From the NCBI RefSeq assembly GCF_018399035.1, contig NZ_CP073760.1, positions 4,402,501 to 4,466,500 of the forward strand: a DNA stretch of 64,000 nucleotides, given 5' to 3'. Position numbers and translations under genes: made by a program. The notes below the pieces were generated by a model. The model saw only the letters and a program-made list of their open reading frames with translations. It searched no databases and was not told where the DNA came from. The stretch is from Thiocapsa sp. GTDB taxonomy: Bacteria; Pseudomonadota; Gammaproteobacteria; Chromatiales; Chromatiaceae. Shown one piece after another: positions 9,768-19,245 of the stretch (position 1 is its first letter; each line of letters starts with the position of its first letter).

Positions 9768-11152
9768 GCGAACTGGAGTGCCGTCGACATGGCCGCGAGC
9801 TTGTGCTCGGTCTCCTGCCACTCGGAATCCGCATCCGAGCCCGCGACGATCCCCGCCCCGGCGTAGAGGTCCGCCGTGCTGCCATGGATTTCGGCGCAGC
9901 GCAGCAGGACCCAGAGCTCGCCGGTGAGATCCGGCGCGATGATCCCGGCCGCACCGGTATACCAACCCCGTTGGATCGGCTCGGAGCGTCGCAGCCAGGC
10001 GCGTGCCAGCTCGCAGGGATGACCGTTGGTGGCCGGTGTGGGATGCAGCAGCTCGGCGAGCTGGAAGACGTCCATACCGGGGTCGAGCTCGGCGCGCACC
10101 AGACTCCAGAGATGTTGCGCGTTGTTGAGCTGCATCACCCGAGGTCCGTCCGGCGGCTCGACGTGACGGCTGCAATGGCCGAGCGCATCGGTCACGGCAT
10201 CGACCACGACCATGTGTTCGTGCAGGTTCTTGCGCGAGGTCTGCAGGGCACTCGTGAGCTCGGCATCGCGATCGGCACTCGCCGCGCGGCACACCGTCCC
10301 GGCGATCGCGTCCACCTCGATGCGGTCGCGCTGTTGGGTGAAGAGGCGCTCGGGCGTCGCCGCGACGAAGCTGGTCGCGTGGCGGCGGATCGTCACCACC
10401 TGACAAGAGGGAAAGAGATAGGCCAGGGCGGCGTTCAACCGGGTCAGATCGAAGCGTCGATGACCCTCGAGCCTGAGTCGCCGACAGACGACGACCTTCT
10501 CCAGATGCGCCTGCTCGATCTGCTCGAGGGCGGACAAGACCAAGTCCTGCCAACGCGCCGCATCCGGCTCGGTCGGCCCCTGATCGAGGCGTGCCGGTGT
10601 GAGCGGATCGAGCGCCGGCTGATTCAGCCGCGGGATGACCTGCTCCAGGCGCGCCTTCCAGCGCGCAAAGACCTCATCGCGTGCGACCGGCAGTGCGGTC
10701 GAGAGGATGACAGCCGCCTGACCGGCGCGCGAGGAGAGCGCAAGCTCCGGAAGCCAGAGCAGCGCGTTGGGCAAGGTGTCGGGCTCGGCCGGTGCGTCGG
10801 GCACGGGCGAGGAGGCAAAGCCGAGCATCGCGAACCCCGCGTAGCCGGTCTCGTCCGGGTCGAGATGATCCCAGTGCGCCGACATCCGTTTGGCGTGCGT
10901 GCGCAAGGTCTGAAGACGTGCCTCGCCCTGCGCGGTCCATTCGCCCGCGATGCCGTAGCCGGCGCGCACCTCGCCGCGATGATTGTGCGCGAACTGAAAC
11001 TGCGGGCCCGGGATCTCGGGAGCGATCGCCAGCGCTTGAGGCAGCTCCAGGACGAGAGAGACGAATCCCTCCGAGCGCGTGAGCGGCAGGCTGTCGATCG
11101 TCTCGGCGAGGCGCGCGAGGATCTGCTCGAGGGTCTTGAGCGGTGCAAGCAT
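9764..11152 (-). CDS. menF: Isochorismate synthase
   Basis: Chorismate-binding family enzyme that converts chorismate to isochorismate, the entry step of menaquinone synthesis. Key segments are HLEKVVVCRRLRL (catalytic-base lysine region), ATPERLF, IAGTVCRA, LHEHMVVVDAV, ELLHPTPATNGHP, GWYTGAAGII and YAGAGIVAGSDADSEWQETEHKL, which includes the Mg-binding glutamates. ATG 11152 gives 462 residues; an upstream ATG at 11215 adds 21 unconserved residues. It is the first men gene of the operon. EntC/DhbC-type siderophore function is less likely given the men neighbours. Confidence 0.94.
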   Translation of the reverse strand: MLAPLKTLEQILARLAETIDSLPLTRSEGFVSLVLELPQALAIAPEIPGPQFQFAHNHRGEVRAGYGIAGEWTAQGEARLQTLRTHAKRMSAHWDHLDPDETGYAGFAMLGFASSPVPDAPAEPDTLPNALLWLPELALSSRAGQAAVILSTALPVARDEVFARWKARLEQVIPRLNQPALDPLTPARLDQGPTEPDAARWQDLVLSALEQIEQAHLEKVVVCRRLRLEGHRRFDLTRLNAALAYLFPSCQVVTIRRHATSFVAATPERLFTQQRDRIEVDAIAGTVCRAASADRDAELTSALQTSRKNLHEHMVVVDAVTDALGHCSRHVEPPDGPRVMQLNNAQHLWSLVRAELDPGMDVFQLAELLHPTPATNGHPCELARAWLRRSEPIQRGWYTGAAGIIAPDLTGELWVLLRCAEIHGSTADLYAGAGIVAGSDADSEWQETEHKLAAMSTALQFA

Positions 11153-11239
11153 GGGTAAGTCTGAAGCGCCGGCGGTCTGGTGTCTCGGTCCCGGGTGCGG
11201 CGACACACGCCGCATCGGGACCAGGCATCCTCGAAAAGC

Positions 11240-12172
11240 TCAGGCGGCCTGAGGGATCGACCAGAAGCGATCGATCGCAGCCGCGGTTTGCGCCGGCTGC
11301 TCCCACTGGAGCAGTCCGCGTGTCGGTGCGATGCGCTCGGCCCGCCAGTTCGAATGGTGGCTCAGGAAGTCCGGAAGCTCGTGAAAGTCGATGTTCGGAT
11401 CGCGATCGTAGAGCACAAGCACGGGTTGCGCCACGTTTGCGTAGACGCTTTCGCGTGCGTTCGGGGTAAACAACTGACCGGACAGGAAGTACAGCGGTGC
11501 GTACTTGGCGCCCGGCTGATGCGATGTCGCGTAGGCGTAATCGATCATCTCGGGCGGGATGGTGCCGTGGAACGCCTGATTGTAGAAAAACCGAATGCTC
11601 GGCCGCGAGGTCAGCAGGGCAAAGACCCCGTCGTTCATGACCGGCACGCTCAGGACCTTATAGGCGCGTTCGGCGGCCTGGCCGGTCGGCAGTCGGCGCG
11701 CGCTGAATCCGGTCGGGGAGATCAGCACCAAGGACTCGACCAGCTCCGGCTTGATCAGCGCCGCCTGCGCGGCGAACTCGCAGCCGAGCGAGAAGGCGAC
11801 CAGGTCGCAGGGCTTGCCGACCACCTTCTCCAGAAAGTCGACGATGGCGTTGGCGAAGAGGCTCGGCGAGTAACGCCGGTTGCTGCGATCGGAGTGGCCG
11901 AAACCCGGCAGGTCGAGCGCATAGACGGGCCGCTGCGAGCGATACTGCTGGAACAGCGGCTTCATCTCGAAGGCGCTGGGTGCGGCATTGATGCTGTGCA
12001 CCAAGACCAGCGGACGGCCGGTGGTCGAGGTGTCCGCGTAGTAATGAATGCGTCCGCCGTGCTCGGTGGCGAGATCGTGCCGCGGGGCATCGAGCGCGGC
12101 CGGAAGCGCGACCTTGGCGGTCTTGGCCGCGCCGTGCGGTTGCGGAAGTGCCGAATCCTTACCTGTATTCAT
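11240..12172 (-). CDS. Alpha/beta hydrolase
   Basis: A 310-residue alpha/beta-hydrolase-fold protein. LVLVHSINAAPSAFEMKPLF carries the oxyanion region, FSLGCE the likely nucleophile serine (near residue 150), and LVLYDRDPNIDF the acid-loop region; a usual His lies towards the C terminus in a less standard context (FLSHHSNW). No signal peptide. It lies 15 bp downstream of the dehydrogenase gene and 87 bp upstream of menF on the same strand. It could supply the missing MenH or DHNA-CoA thioesterase step, but no motif proves this, so I leave it unnamed. Confidence 0.8.
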   Translation of the reverse strand: MNTGKDSALPQPHGAAKTAKVALPAALDAPRHDLATEHGGRIHYYADTSTTGRPLVLVHSINAAPSAFEMKPLFQQYRSQRPVYALDLPGFGHSDRSNRRYSPSLFANAIVDFLEKVVGKPCDLVAFSLGCEFAAQAALIKPELVESLVLISPTGFSARRLPTGQAAERAYKVLSVPVMNDGVFALLTSRPSIRFFYNQAFHGTIPPEMIDYAYATSHQPGAKYAPLYFLSGQLFTPNARESVYANVAQPVLVLYDRDPNIDFHELPDFLSHHSNWRAERIAPTRGLLQWEQPAQTAAAIDRFWSIPQAA

Positions 12173-12187
12173 GTCGATAAAACCTCG

Positions 12188-13729
12188 TTATGTACTGCTT
12201 TCGATCGGGTGTGGTCTGCCTTGATCCCGCTCGGCGCGGCGACAGATCTCACGCGTGAGTCCTTTGAAGACGAAGCGGTGAATGGGTTCCAGTGAATACC
12301 AGTACAGCAGTCCCCAAACCCCGGCCGGGTGCCAGTAGGCCGTCGCCGTGAGGCGTGTGCCTCCGTCGGGCAGCGGGGTGAGGTCGAATTCCATCACGCC
12401 GGCCCCGGGGGCGCGCATGCCGAAGGCCAGGCTGAGGCGTTTCTCGGGCTCGGCGCCGAGCACCTTCCAGTGATCGATGCGGTCGCCCGTGCGTACGTTC
12501 CGCGGATGGCGTCGGCCGCGCATGCGACCGGGGCCGCCGATGGCCCAGTCCATCCACTCGCGGATGGACCAGAGCGTATCCAGATAGTAATAACGGTTGT
12601 CTCCGCCGATCGCCGACACCAGTCGCCAGACTGCGGCCGGATCCGCGCGGGTCTCGGACGTGCCCGAGGCGCGCTTGGCATAATAGGCGTAATCGATACG
12701 TTGATTGCGCACGGCGAAGGCACCCTCGGTCCAGCGTGTGATGGGCTCGCCGCTGCGCTCGAGCGCGAACGCGGCATCGACAGCCTCCCGAAACCCCAGG
12801 AGGCGTTGAGGAGCCAGCCGACGTGCCTCGGCATCGTCGGCGTCGAAGTCATGGCGCAAACCCTCGATCAGGGCACGCGCCACGTTCGTCGGCACCGATG
12901 TAATGAAGCGCAGCCAGTGCGCCGAGAGCCCCGGTGTCAGCACGGGGACCGGGATGATCCAGGGGCGGCGTTTGCCCGCCGCGTCGGCCAGGATGTACAT
13001 CATCTGTGTGTAGGTCAGGGTCTCGGGGCCGGCGGTATCGAGGCTCAGCGACGCAGCCTCCTCAACCCAGGGCAGCCGGACAAGATAGACCAGCAGATTC
13101 TCCAGCGCGATAGGCGGCGATTTGGCGCGCACCCAGCGCGGCGTGACCATGACCGGGAGATGATAAACCAGGTCGCGCATCACCTCGAACGCCGCCGAGC
13201 CCGGGCCCACAATGATCCCGGCGCGGATCTCGGTCACGGGGACCGATCCGCGGCGCAGCACCTCGCCCGTGTCGCGTCGCGAGAGGATGTGCTCGCTCAC
13301 CGCATCGTCCGGGACCAGTCCGCCGAGATAGACGATTCGCCGCACACCGGCCTGTGCAGCGGCATCGGCAAAGTTGCCGGCCGCTTCCAGGTCGAGACGC
13401 CCGAAATCGCGCCCCGCCGCCATGGAGTGCACCAGGTAATAGGCGACATCGACGTCCTGCAGCGCCGCGGGCAGCGTCTCGGGCGCAAGTGCGTCCGCCG
13501 GCACGATCTCCACGCCGGGCCAGCCGCGCGCTTCGAGCGTCTCTCGGCTGCGTGAGCTCGCCCGCACCCGTCGCCCTTCGGCGAGCAGGCGCGGCACCAA
13601 ATGGCCGCCGATGTAGCCGCTGGCGCCGAACACCAGGCACAGCCCACCCGCACCCTCCGGAACGGGCTTCGCTTGCGCTGGCGCAGGCATTTGGGCCTCG
13701 CGTGTGCTCACTGCCGTGGTTTCAGCCAT
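12188..13729 (-). CDS. NAD(P)-binding epimerase/dehydrogenase fused to DUF2867-like domain
   Basis: The N-terminal half is an atypical short-chain dehydrogenase with LVFGASGYIGGHLVPRLLAEG (nucleotide-binding glycine motif) and YYLVHSM in place of the classical Tyr-x-x-x-Lys. The C-terminal part (about residues 320-510) resembles the DUF2867/SRPBCC-like region found after such domains. The chosen ATG at 13729 has a GGAGAAGG ribosome site six bases upstream; a longer frame begins at 13795. It leads the minus-strand run into the alpha/beta hydrolase and men genes. Substrate unknown; the family is annotated only generally. Confidence 0.85.
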   Translation of the reverse strand: MAETTAVSTREAQMPAPAQAKPVPEGAGGLCLVFGASGYIGGHLVPRLLAEGRRVRASSRSRETLEARGWPGVEIVPADALAPETLPAALQDVDVAYYLVHSMAAGRDFGRLDLEAAGNFADAAAQAGVRRIVYLGGLVPDDAVSEHILSRRDTGEVLRRGSVPVTEIRAGIIVGPGSAAFEVMRDLVYHLPVMVTPRWVRAKSPPIALENLLVYLVRLPWVEEAASLSLDTAGPETLTYTQMMYILADAAGKRRPWIIPVPVLTPGLSAHWLRFITSVPTNVARALIEGLRHDFDADDAEARRLAPQRLLGFREAVDAAFALERSGEPITRWTEGAFAVRNQRIDYAYYAKRASGTSETRADPAAVWRLVSAIGGDNRYYYLDTLWSIREWMDWAIGGPGRMRGRRHPRNVRTGDRIDHWKVLGAEPEKRLSLAFGMRAPGAGVMEFDLTPLPDGGTRLTATAYWHPAGVWGLLYWYSLEPIHRFVFKGLTREICRRAERDQGRPHPIESST

Positions 13730-13927
13730 TAGAACCTTCTCCGGCGGTCGACGCCGCAGGCATCGGAGGTTTTTTCCGTCGTCAGTCAGCCGCACTTCGC
13801 ATTAAGGGCGAATCGCCCCCGGCATAGAACCGAGCGCCGCTTCGGTGCCTATCCTCCGCCAGTCTCCGCGATTTCGCGTTGATGCGGCGCAACAAATGTC
13901 AATTCAGCATGACGGGCTAAGTGTCAA

Positions 13928-14782
13928 GTGAAGTTTACGGCCATTTTGTGTGTTTGTCTGGTCCTGGCGGGCTGTATCGGGCTGGTCGCACGGGAGGACG
14001 CACGCACGTCGCCATTGGACAAGGATGTCGCCGAGGCGTTGCCCGCCGCGTCTCTTTCCTCGGGCGGGGATGGTTCCGATCGGCACGTCGATACCGGTGT
14101 GGTTGACTCGGCGACCGGTTGCGCGCTGCATTATCGCCTGTATCGACCCGCAACAGCGCGAACCGAGGATCTGGTCGTCCTCGGTCATGGCTTCCTCCGC
14201 AGCCAAGAGCGCATGGCCGATCTGGCACAAGCCCTCGCCGACGCGGGCATCCCGACCGTGACCCTGGACTTCTGCAACACGCGGTTCTGGGACGGACGGC
14301 ATTTTCGCAATGGACTGGATATGATCCGCGTGGCCGATGCGCTGGATGCGAAACAGGTGGTCTATGCCGGATTCTCGGCCGGCGGGTTGGCCGCCCTGGT
14401 CGCGGGCCGCAACGACCCGCGCACGCTCGGCGTCGTCGCGCTCGATCTGGTCGATGCCGGTCGGCTCGGCGAGGGGATGGCCGCCGGCCTCGATCGCCCG
14501 CTGATCGGTCTGGTCGGCGATCCCTCGCCCTGCAACGCCGAGAACAACGGCCTCGCCGTCTTCTCCGCCACCGATCGTGCCGCCGTGGAGCGTGTCACGG
14601 GTGCCGAGCACTGCGACTTCGAGTCCCCCACCGACTGGCTCTGCCGACTGGTCTGCAAACGCGACGCGTCTGTCGGAGCATCGCCGCGTAGGGACATCAT
14701 CGCGGCAGCCACCGACGCGGTTGCCTCGCTGATCGCGCCTCGGTCGGAGGCGAAGCAGGCGGGTCGTTGGGCCGGCGGATGA
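13928..14782 (+). CDS. Lipoprotein alpha/beta hydrolase (dienelactone-hydrolase-like)
   Basis: The 284-residue product begins with a signal peptide and lipobox LVLAGC (Cys16), so it is probably a membrane-anchored periplasmic lipoprotein. The hydrolase fold shows LVVLGHGFLRSQERM (oxyanion region), the nucleophile elbow GFSAGG and a late GAEHCDFESP with the likely catalytic His. Four further cysteines after the lipobox could form disulfides. It is transcribed divergently from the dehydrogenase gene, with about 200 bp between. Substrate unknown. Confidence 0.82.
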   Translation: MKFTAILCVCLVLAGCIGLVAREDARTSPLDKDVAEALPAASLSSGGDGSDRHVDTGVVDSATGCALHYRLYRPATARTEDLVVLGHGFLRSQERMADLAQALADAGIPTVTLDFCNTRFWDGRHFRNGLDMIRVADALDAKQVVYAGFSAGGLAALVAGRNDPRTLGVVALDLVDAGRLGEGMAAGLDRPLIGLVGDPSPCNAENNGLAVFSATDRAAVERVTGAEHCDFESPTDWLCRLVCKRDASVGASPRRDIIAAATDAVASLIAPRSEAKQAGRWAGG

Positions 14783-14794
14783 GGTCTCGCTCGC

Positions 14795-15244
14795 TCAGCG
14801 TCCGAGCCTGGCCGAAAGACCCGAATCGAAACGCCCGACCAGGATCAGACCCGCCAAGCCACCGTAGAAACAAAGCGAGCCGAGCGGAATGCTCGCGAGC
14901 GTCCAGAGCCAGGCGAGCGCCGCCACCGAGACACAGATCATGGCGCCATAGCCGATCGCGACCGGCCGCGCGATCGGATGACCGAGCCGCCAATACAGCA
15001 GTGCCGCGGCGGCCAATGCAATGAGCCCCTTGATTCCGACCATCGCGCGCAGGAGCCGCACCAGATCCGGATCCATCCCGGCCGCGGTCGAGAAGGGCGC
15101 CGTCACGAGCGCTGTCGCGGCGGCAGTTGCGGCGATCGCGAAGACCAGCGCAGTCCTCCGAACAAGCGGACGGTGGCCTGTTACGAGCGGGGTCCGGACG
15201 AGGGCGCGATCAAGAACGGATGTCAAAGAGGCATACATGCTCAT
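14795..15244 (-). CDS. Small integral membrane protein, unknown function
   Basis: I do not recognise this 149-residue protein. From ATG 15244, preceded by GGGGGTG, it shows four hydrophobic segments: ALVFAIAATAAATALVTA, IKGLIALAAAALLYW, AIGYGAMICVSVAALAWLW and LGSLCFYGGLAGLILVG. It converges with the lipoprotein gene (12 bp between the stops) and diverges from the following gene, 53 bp away. A longer frame to 15325 adds residues overlapping that promoter region and is less likely. Confidence 0.65.
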   Translation of the reverse strand: MSMYASLTSVLDRALVRTPLVTGHRPLVRRTALVFAIAATAAATALVTAPFSTAAGMDPDLVRLLRAMVGIKGLIALAAAALLYWRLGHPIARPVAIGYGAMICVSVAALAWLWTLASIPLGSLCFYGGLAGLILVGRFDSGLSARLGR

Positions 15245-15297
15245 GCGATCACCCCCGGCAGAGTTGGAGAATAGGTCTAAAATCAAGCGGAGGCTAG

Positions 15298-15723
15298 ATG
15301 GCGAAAGCCCAGACTTCAACCCCACCCGATGCGATTGAAATCCCGCCTCCGGGACACCCCGCGAACCGAGGCAAGCTCCGACGGAGGCCGCCGTTGAGCC
15401 GCACTCAGCCCGACGAGCAAGACTATCTGAGCCTCTTCCGGATCTACGGGGAGGATCTCGGCTCGCTCTACCGCGAGCCCGACGACGACCGCTATGCGCT
15501 CCTGTTCGAGCAGGTCGTTCGGCTCCTCATCAAACCCTCGTCGTTCAATCGGTCGCTGCCCGAACCCTTCCGTGTCGCCGCACGGCGCTATCACGACGGC
15601 GATCCGGCCACGGTGAAACATCTGAGCTATCCTGCCAACCGCCACTTCATGCTATGCGATCTGCACGACCTGATCAGTCTGCGGAGCCGGGTTGCCCGGA
15701 ATCGCCTAAAAGGTCATCCATGA
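15298..15723 (+). CDS. Hypothetical protein, 141 aa
   Basis: Not recognised. The frame has a good ribosome site (GCGGAGG) seven bases before the ATG. The N-terminal 45 residues are proline/arginine-rich and probably disordered. The rest (DEQDYLSLFRIYGEDLGSLYREPDDDRYALLFEQVVRLLI) looks like a compact helical domain. No signal peptide or membrane segment. Its codon use matches neighbouring genes, which supports it being real. It is divergent from the membrane protein gene. Confidence 0.6.
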   Translation: MAKAQTSTPPDAIEIPPPGHPANRGKLRRRPPLSRTQPDEQDYLSLFRIYGEDLGSLYREPDDDRYALLFEQVVRLLIKPSSFNRSLPEPFRVAARRYHDGDPATVKHLSYPANRHFMLCDLHDLISLRSRVARNRLKGHP

Positions 15724-15800
15724 CCGGCTTCGGGACGAACGGTGGATTGAGCGCGCAAGCCATTGTTCCGTAACGATTTAATGACGATGTGTTTCTAAGA

Positions 15801-15878
15801 TCTCTCAGGGAGGCGCGGAGGCGCTGAGTGTACGAAGGAAAGATCTCGAATTCTCCGTGCTCTCCGTGTCTCCTGTAC
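15801..15878. repeat. CTCCGTG-type inverted repeat upstream of the defence locus
   Basis: The left half TCTCTCAGGGAGGCGCGGAGG faces the right half CTCCGTGCTCTCCGTGTCTCC, forming an imperfect inverted repeat. Related copies are at 22019-22050, 28641-28788 and 38819-38906. The rest of 15724-16022 shows no gene I can support. Confidence 0.65.
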
Positions 15879-16022
15879 GATGATCCGCCAGTAACCGACG
15901 CCGTCACCGGGCAGCATTCGGTGACCGTCATCCGGAATTTGATCGAGATTCCAAGGGCTCGTTTTCCGCGCAGCCGGGTGCGTCGCGCAGCGGAATCGAG
16001 GATCGTGTCAACAGGGGGTAAC

Positions 16023-19000
16023 GTGCTCGGAACCGTTCGTGACACCTGCAGGATTCATCCGATGGTCCAGGACTACCGGATGACGGAAGCGATCGAGAAC
16101 CTCTCGGATCTCATCCACGATCAAGGCGACGGCACCGAGTTCTTCGCCCGCAACCACATCACGCAAGGGATGGAAACCCTGTTCCTCGAGGGGCTGCTGC
16201 GCCTTGCCGGACTGTCCGATCAGGCCGCCTTCGAGTTGGCTCAGGCCATGGGCGGCGGCAAGACCCACCTCATGATCGCCATCGGACTGCTGGCGAAATA
16301 CCCGGCGCTCCGCCCCCTGGTCCTCCCCGCCGAACTCGCGGAGCGTCTGGATTTCGGTCCTGCACGCATCGCCGCGTTCAACGGCCGCAACGATCCCGAA
16401 CACTACATCTGGGGCGAGATTGCCGAGCAGTTGGGCCAGCATGAGCTGATCCGTCCCTACTGGATCGATGGCCCGCGCGGTGTCGACGAGGCCAAGTGGC
16501 TGCAGATCCTCGGCGACGAGCCGACGCTGATTCTGCTCGACGAGTTGCCACCGTACCTGCTCAACGCCGACACCCGCGCCGTCGGCAAGGGCTCGCTCGC
16601 CGATCTAGTGACCTACAGCCTCGGTAATCTCCTGAGCGCCGCGATCAAACGGCCCCGCTGCTGCGTCGTCATCGCCAATCTCTCGGGCAGCTACGACGTC
16701 CAGACCCGCGATCTCGCGCGGGTCATGTCCAACCTTCAGCAGGAGACCCGCCGTCAGGCCCAGACCATCACCCCGGTCCAGCTGGCCGGCAACGAGATCT
16801 ACGCGATCCTGAAGAAACGCCTCTTCACGCAGCTTCCCGACGCGTCGCTGGTCGACGCCGTCGCGGAAGCCTTCGCCGAGCAGGTCAAAGCCGCCGAGGA
16901 CGGCGGTTACATCACCGCCAGGGCCATGGAAGAGGTCGCCGAGGAGGTCCGCGAGACCTATCCCTTCCACCCCTCGTTCAAGAACCTGGTGGCCCTGTTC
17001 AAGGAAAACGAGGGCTTCCGCCAGACCCGCGGTCTGATGCAGTTCACCGCCCGGCTGCTGCGCAGCGTGTGGAACCGCAACGCCAACGATGTCTTCCTGA
17101 TCGGCACCCAACACCTGGATCTCAACGACACCCAGGTGCGCGACGAGATCCAGCGCGTCAACCCGGCACTGCTGCCCGCGGTGGTCAACGACATCGCCGA
17201 CCACGGCAATGCCCGCGCCGAGGAGATCGACGGGGACCTGGGCAGCGATGCGGCCGGGCAGGTCGCCAAGCTGCTGCTCTCGGCCTCGCTTTCACGCGCG
17301 GTGGGTGCCCACACCGGCCTCACCCAAGCCGAGATCATCGAGTACCTGGCCGCACCCAATCGCAAGGCCGACGAGTTCATGGCCGGTCTTGAGCGCCTGC
17401 GCGATCGCGCCTGGTACCTGCATCGCGAGGGCGAAGCCTTCTACTTCAAGGAAACCGAGAACCTCGGTCGGCGCATCGAGCGCGACGCCAAACAGATCCC
17501 GCTGCCGAAGCTCGAGCAGGCGCTGATCAACCGTCTGGAGGGGCTCTTTCAAGCCCAGAGCAGGACGCGCGCGGCCTATCAGGATGTCCAGATCATGCCG
17601 CGGCTCGACGACGTGAAGCTCTCGGGCGGGCGCGTTTTGCTCGTGGTGCAGCCGGACGGGCGCACCCCGCCGGAGGCGATCCGGGCCTTCTACGAATTCC
17701 AGCAGGAGAAGAACAACGTCCTCATCCTGTCCGGCCACGACAGCCATCTGGCCAACGAGGTCGAGGCGCGCCTGCGTGAGCTGTATGCGGTGGAACGCAT
17801 CCATGCCAATCTTAAACCCGGCGACACTCTCTTCGAGGAGGCGCGCGACAAGTACGAGGAACTCGCAGAACGCTTCACCAAGGCCGTCTCCGGCGCCTAC
17901 AACCGGTTGTTCTATCCCGGTCCAAGCGGGGGTGGCGCCGGCGAGCTGGTGATGGCGACCATCGACAACGGCTTGAGCTTCGGCACCGGCGAGCATTCCG
18001 CCGAGGCCCAAATCGAGAAGCTGCTGGCAAGCGGGCGCTGCGACAACAAGCTCGCACTCGACATGAGCGATGACCTGCTCAACTACTGGGCGATGGCCGA
18101 GACCTATCTCTGGCCGGGCAAGGATCGACGCGTGCCCTGGCGTGATCTGGTGATGCGCGCCAAGACCGATCCCACCTGGCCCTGGATGCCGGGCGCGCGC
18201 GGCCTGGAGCTGCTGCGTGACGAGGCGCTCAAGCAGGGTCGATGGCGTCAGACCCCCGAGGGCCACATCGAGAAGGGCCCCTTCCCGCCCGAGCAGACCT
18301 CGGTCAACGTCACACCCACCGCCACCCATCGCGAGACCGGCGAGACCAGTCTGGTGCTCACCCCGCGCAATGCCGGCGACAGTCCCCGCGTCTATGTCGC
18401 CACGAGCGCCGCCGTGTCCGAGCAGGACGAGCAGGTGCAGGATCTTGAGGACTACCGCACCACCGCGGCGACCCTCTACTTTCTGGCGGTCGACAGCACC
18501 GGCAGGTACCGGATTGGCGAGCCGACCCGCTGGAGCGCGGATCTGGTCATCCGGCACGAGATCCATGCGGTCGCCGACAGCCGCAAGATCGAGCTGCGCT
18601 GCACACCGCCTGCCGAGCTGCGCTATACCCTCGATGGGACCAATCCCAAAGAGGGCACCCGCTACGCCGAGCCGTTCGCCGTCCCCGCCAAGGGATGCAC
18701 CATCCTGATCGCGGCCAAGGCCGGCGAGATCGAGAAGAGCGCCAAGATCCAGGTCCCGGCCGACGGCGACAACCGGGTCATCATCGACGACACCAAAGCG
18801 GCACACCTAGTGAAGCCGAAGATCTCCATCGACACCACCGACAAAGCCTTCGCGGTGATTCAGCGCTTCAAGGATCGCCCCGAGACCCTGCTGCGCGGGG
18901 TGCAGATCCTCATCGGCGAGGGCGAAACGGCGGCCCAGATCCGCTTCAACGACCGCGAGCTGACCGCCGCCGCGATCGAGGCCGCCATCAACGGCATTCG

Positions 19001-19148
19001 CGCCGCGCTCGGCGACCCGCAAGCCGCCGTGCAGGTACTGATCAAGGGCGGCATCCGCTTCGGCGACGGCTACGCGCTCAAGGAATTCGCCGAGATCGCC
19101 GGGATCGGCCTTGCCGCCGGCGATGTGGTTCAGGATCCCACGGGCTGA
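16023..19148 (+). CDS. DUF499-family AAA+ ATPase of a helicase-methylase-ATPase defence system
   Basis: Large P-loop protein (1041 residues) of the DUF499 family, found in phage-defence islands with DUF3780, DUF1156 methylase and helicase genes, as here. Walker A is AMGGGKTH (about residues 75-82) and Walker B is LILLDELPPY (about 169-178). Near the C terminus a chitobiase-like insert reads LRYTLDGTNPKEGTRY, a feature seen in this family. I chose GTG 16023, preceded by GGGGG, because the family N terminus is MLxTVRxxC-like; the open frame extends upstream to 15828 through repeat sequence. It stops 97 bp before the embedded AAA ATPase gene. The biochemical role is unproven for the family. Confidence 0.88.
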   Translation: MLGTVRDTCRIHPMVQDYRMTEAIENLSDLIHDQGDGTEFFARNHITQGMETLFLEGLLRLAGLSDQAAFELAQAMGGGKTHLMIAIGLLAKYPALRPLVLPAELAERLDFGPARIAAFNGRNDPEHYIWGEIAEQLGQHELIRPYWIDGPRGVDEAKWLQILGDEPTLILLDELPPYLLNADTRAVGKGSLADLVTYSLGNLLSAAIKRPRCCVVIANLSGSYDVQTRDLARVMSNLQQETRRQAQTITPVQLAGNEIYAILKKRLFTQLPDASLVDAVAEAFAEQVKAAEDGGYITARAMEEVAEEVRETYPFHPSFKNLVALFKENEGFRQTRGLMQFTARLLRSVWNRNANDVFLIGTQHLDLNDTQVRDEIQRVNPALLPAVVNDIADHGNARAEEIDGDLGSDAAGQVAKLLLSASLSRAVGAHTGLTQAEIIEYLAAPNRKADEFMAGLERLRDRAWYLHREGEAFYFKETENLGRRIERDAKQIPLPKLEQALINRLEGLFQAQSRTRAAYQDVQIMPRLDDVKLSGGRVLLVVQPDGRTPPEAIRAFYEFQQEKNNVLILSGHDSHLANEVEARLRELYAVERIHANLKPGDTLFEEARDKYEELAERFTKAVSGAYNRLFYPGPSGGGAGELVMATIDNGLSFGTGEHSAEAQIEKLLASGRCDNKLALDMSDDLLNYWAMAETYLWPGKDRRVPWRDLVMRAKTDPTWPWMPGARGLELLRDEALKQGRWRQTPEGHIEKGPFPPEQTSVNVTPTATHRETGETSLVLTPRNAGDSPRVYVATSAAVSEQDEQVQDLEDYRTTAATLYFLAVDSTGRYRIGEPTRWSADLVIRHEIHAVADSRKIELRCTPPAELRYTLDGTNPKEGTRYAEPFAVPAKGCTILIAAKAGEIEKSAKIQVPADGDNRVIIDDTKAAHLVKPKISIDTTDKAFAVIQRFKDRPETLLRGVQILIGEGETAAQIRFNDRELTAAAIEAAINGIRAALGDPQAAVQVLIKGGIRFGDGYALKEFAEIAGIGLAAGDVVQDPTG

Positions 19149-19245
19149 GCGAGGTCAAACCGGCGACATGGAAAACCACTGATTCGCCGGCCCGGAACCT
19201 TCGCTTCGGACGTCGCTCCGCCGCTCGAACAACACGGCCAAACTC

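Noticed and set aside
11240..12172. Naming the hydrolase menH
   Set aside because: Only position supports it; no sequence feature distinguishes SHCHC synthase from other alpha/beta hydrolases here.
15828..16022. N-terminal extension of the DUF499 protein
   Set aside because: The extension is encoded by a CTCCGTG repeat and lacks family similarity; GTG 16023 with a purine-rich site fits better.
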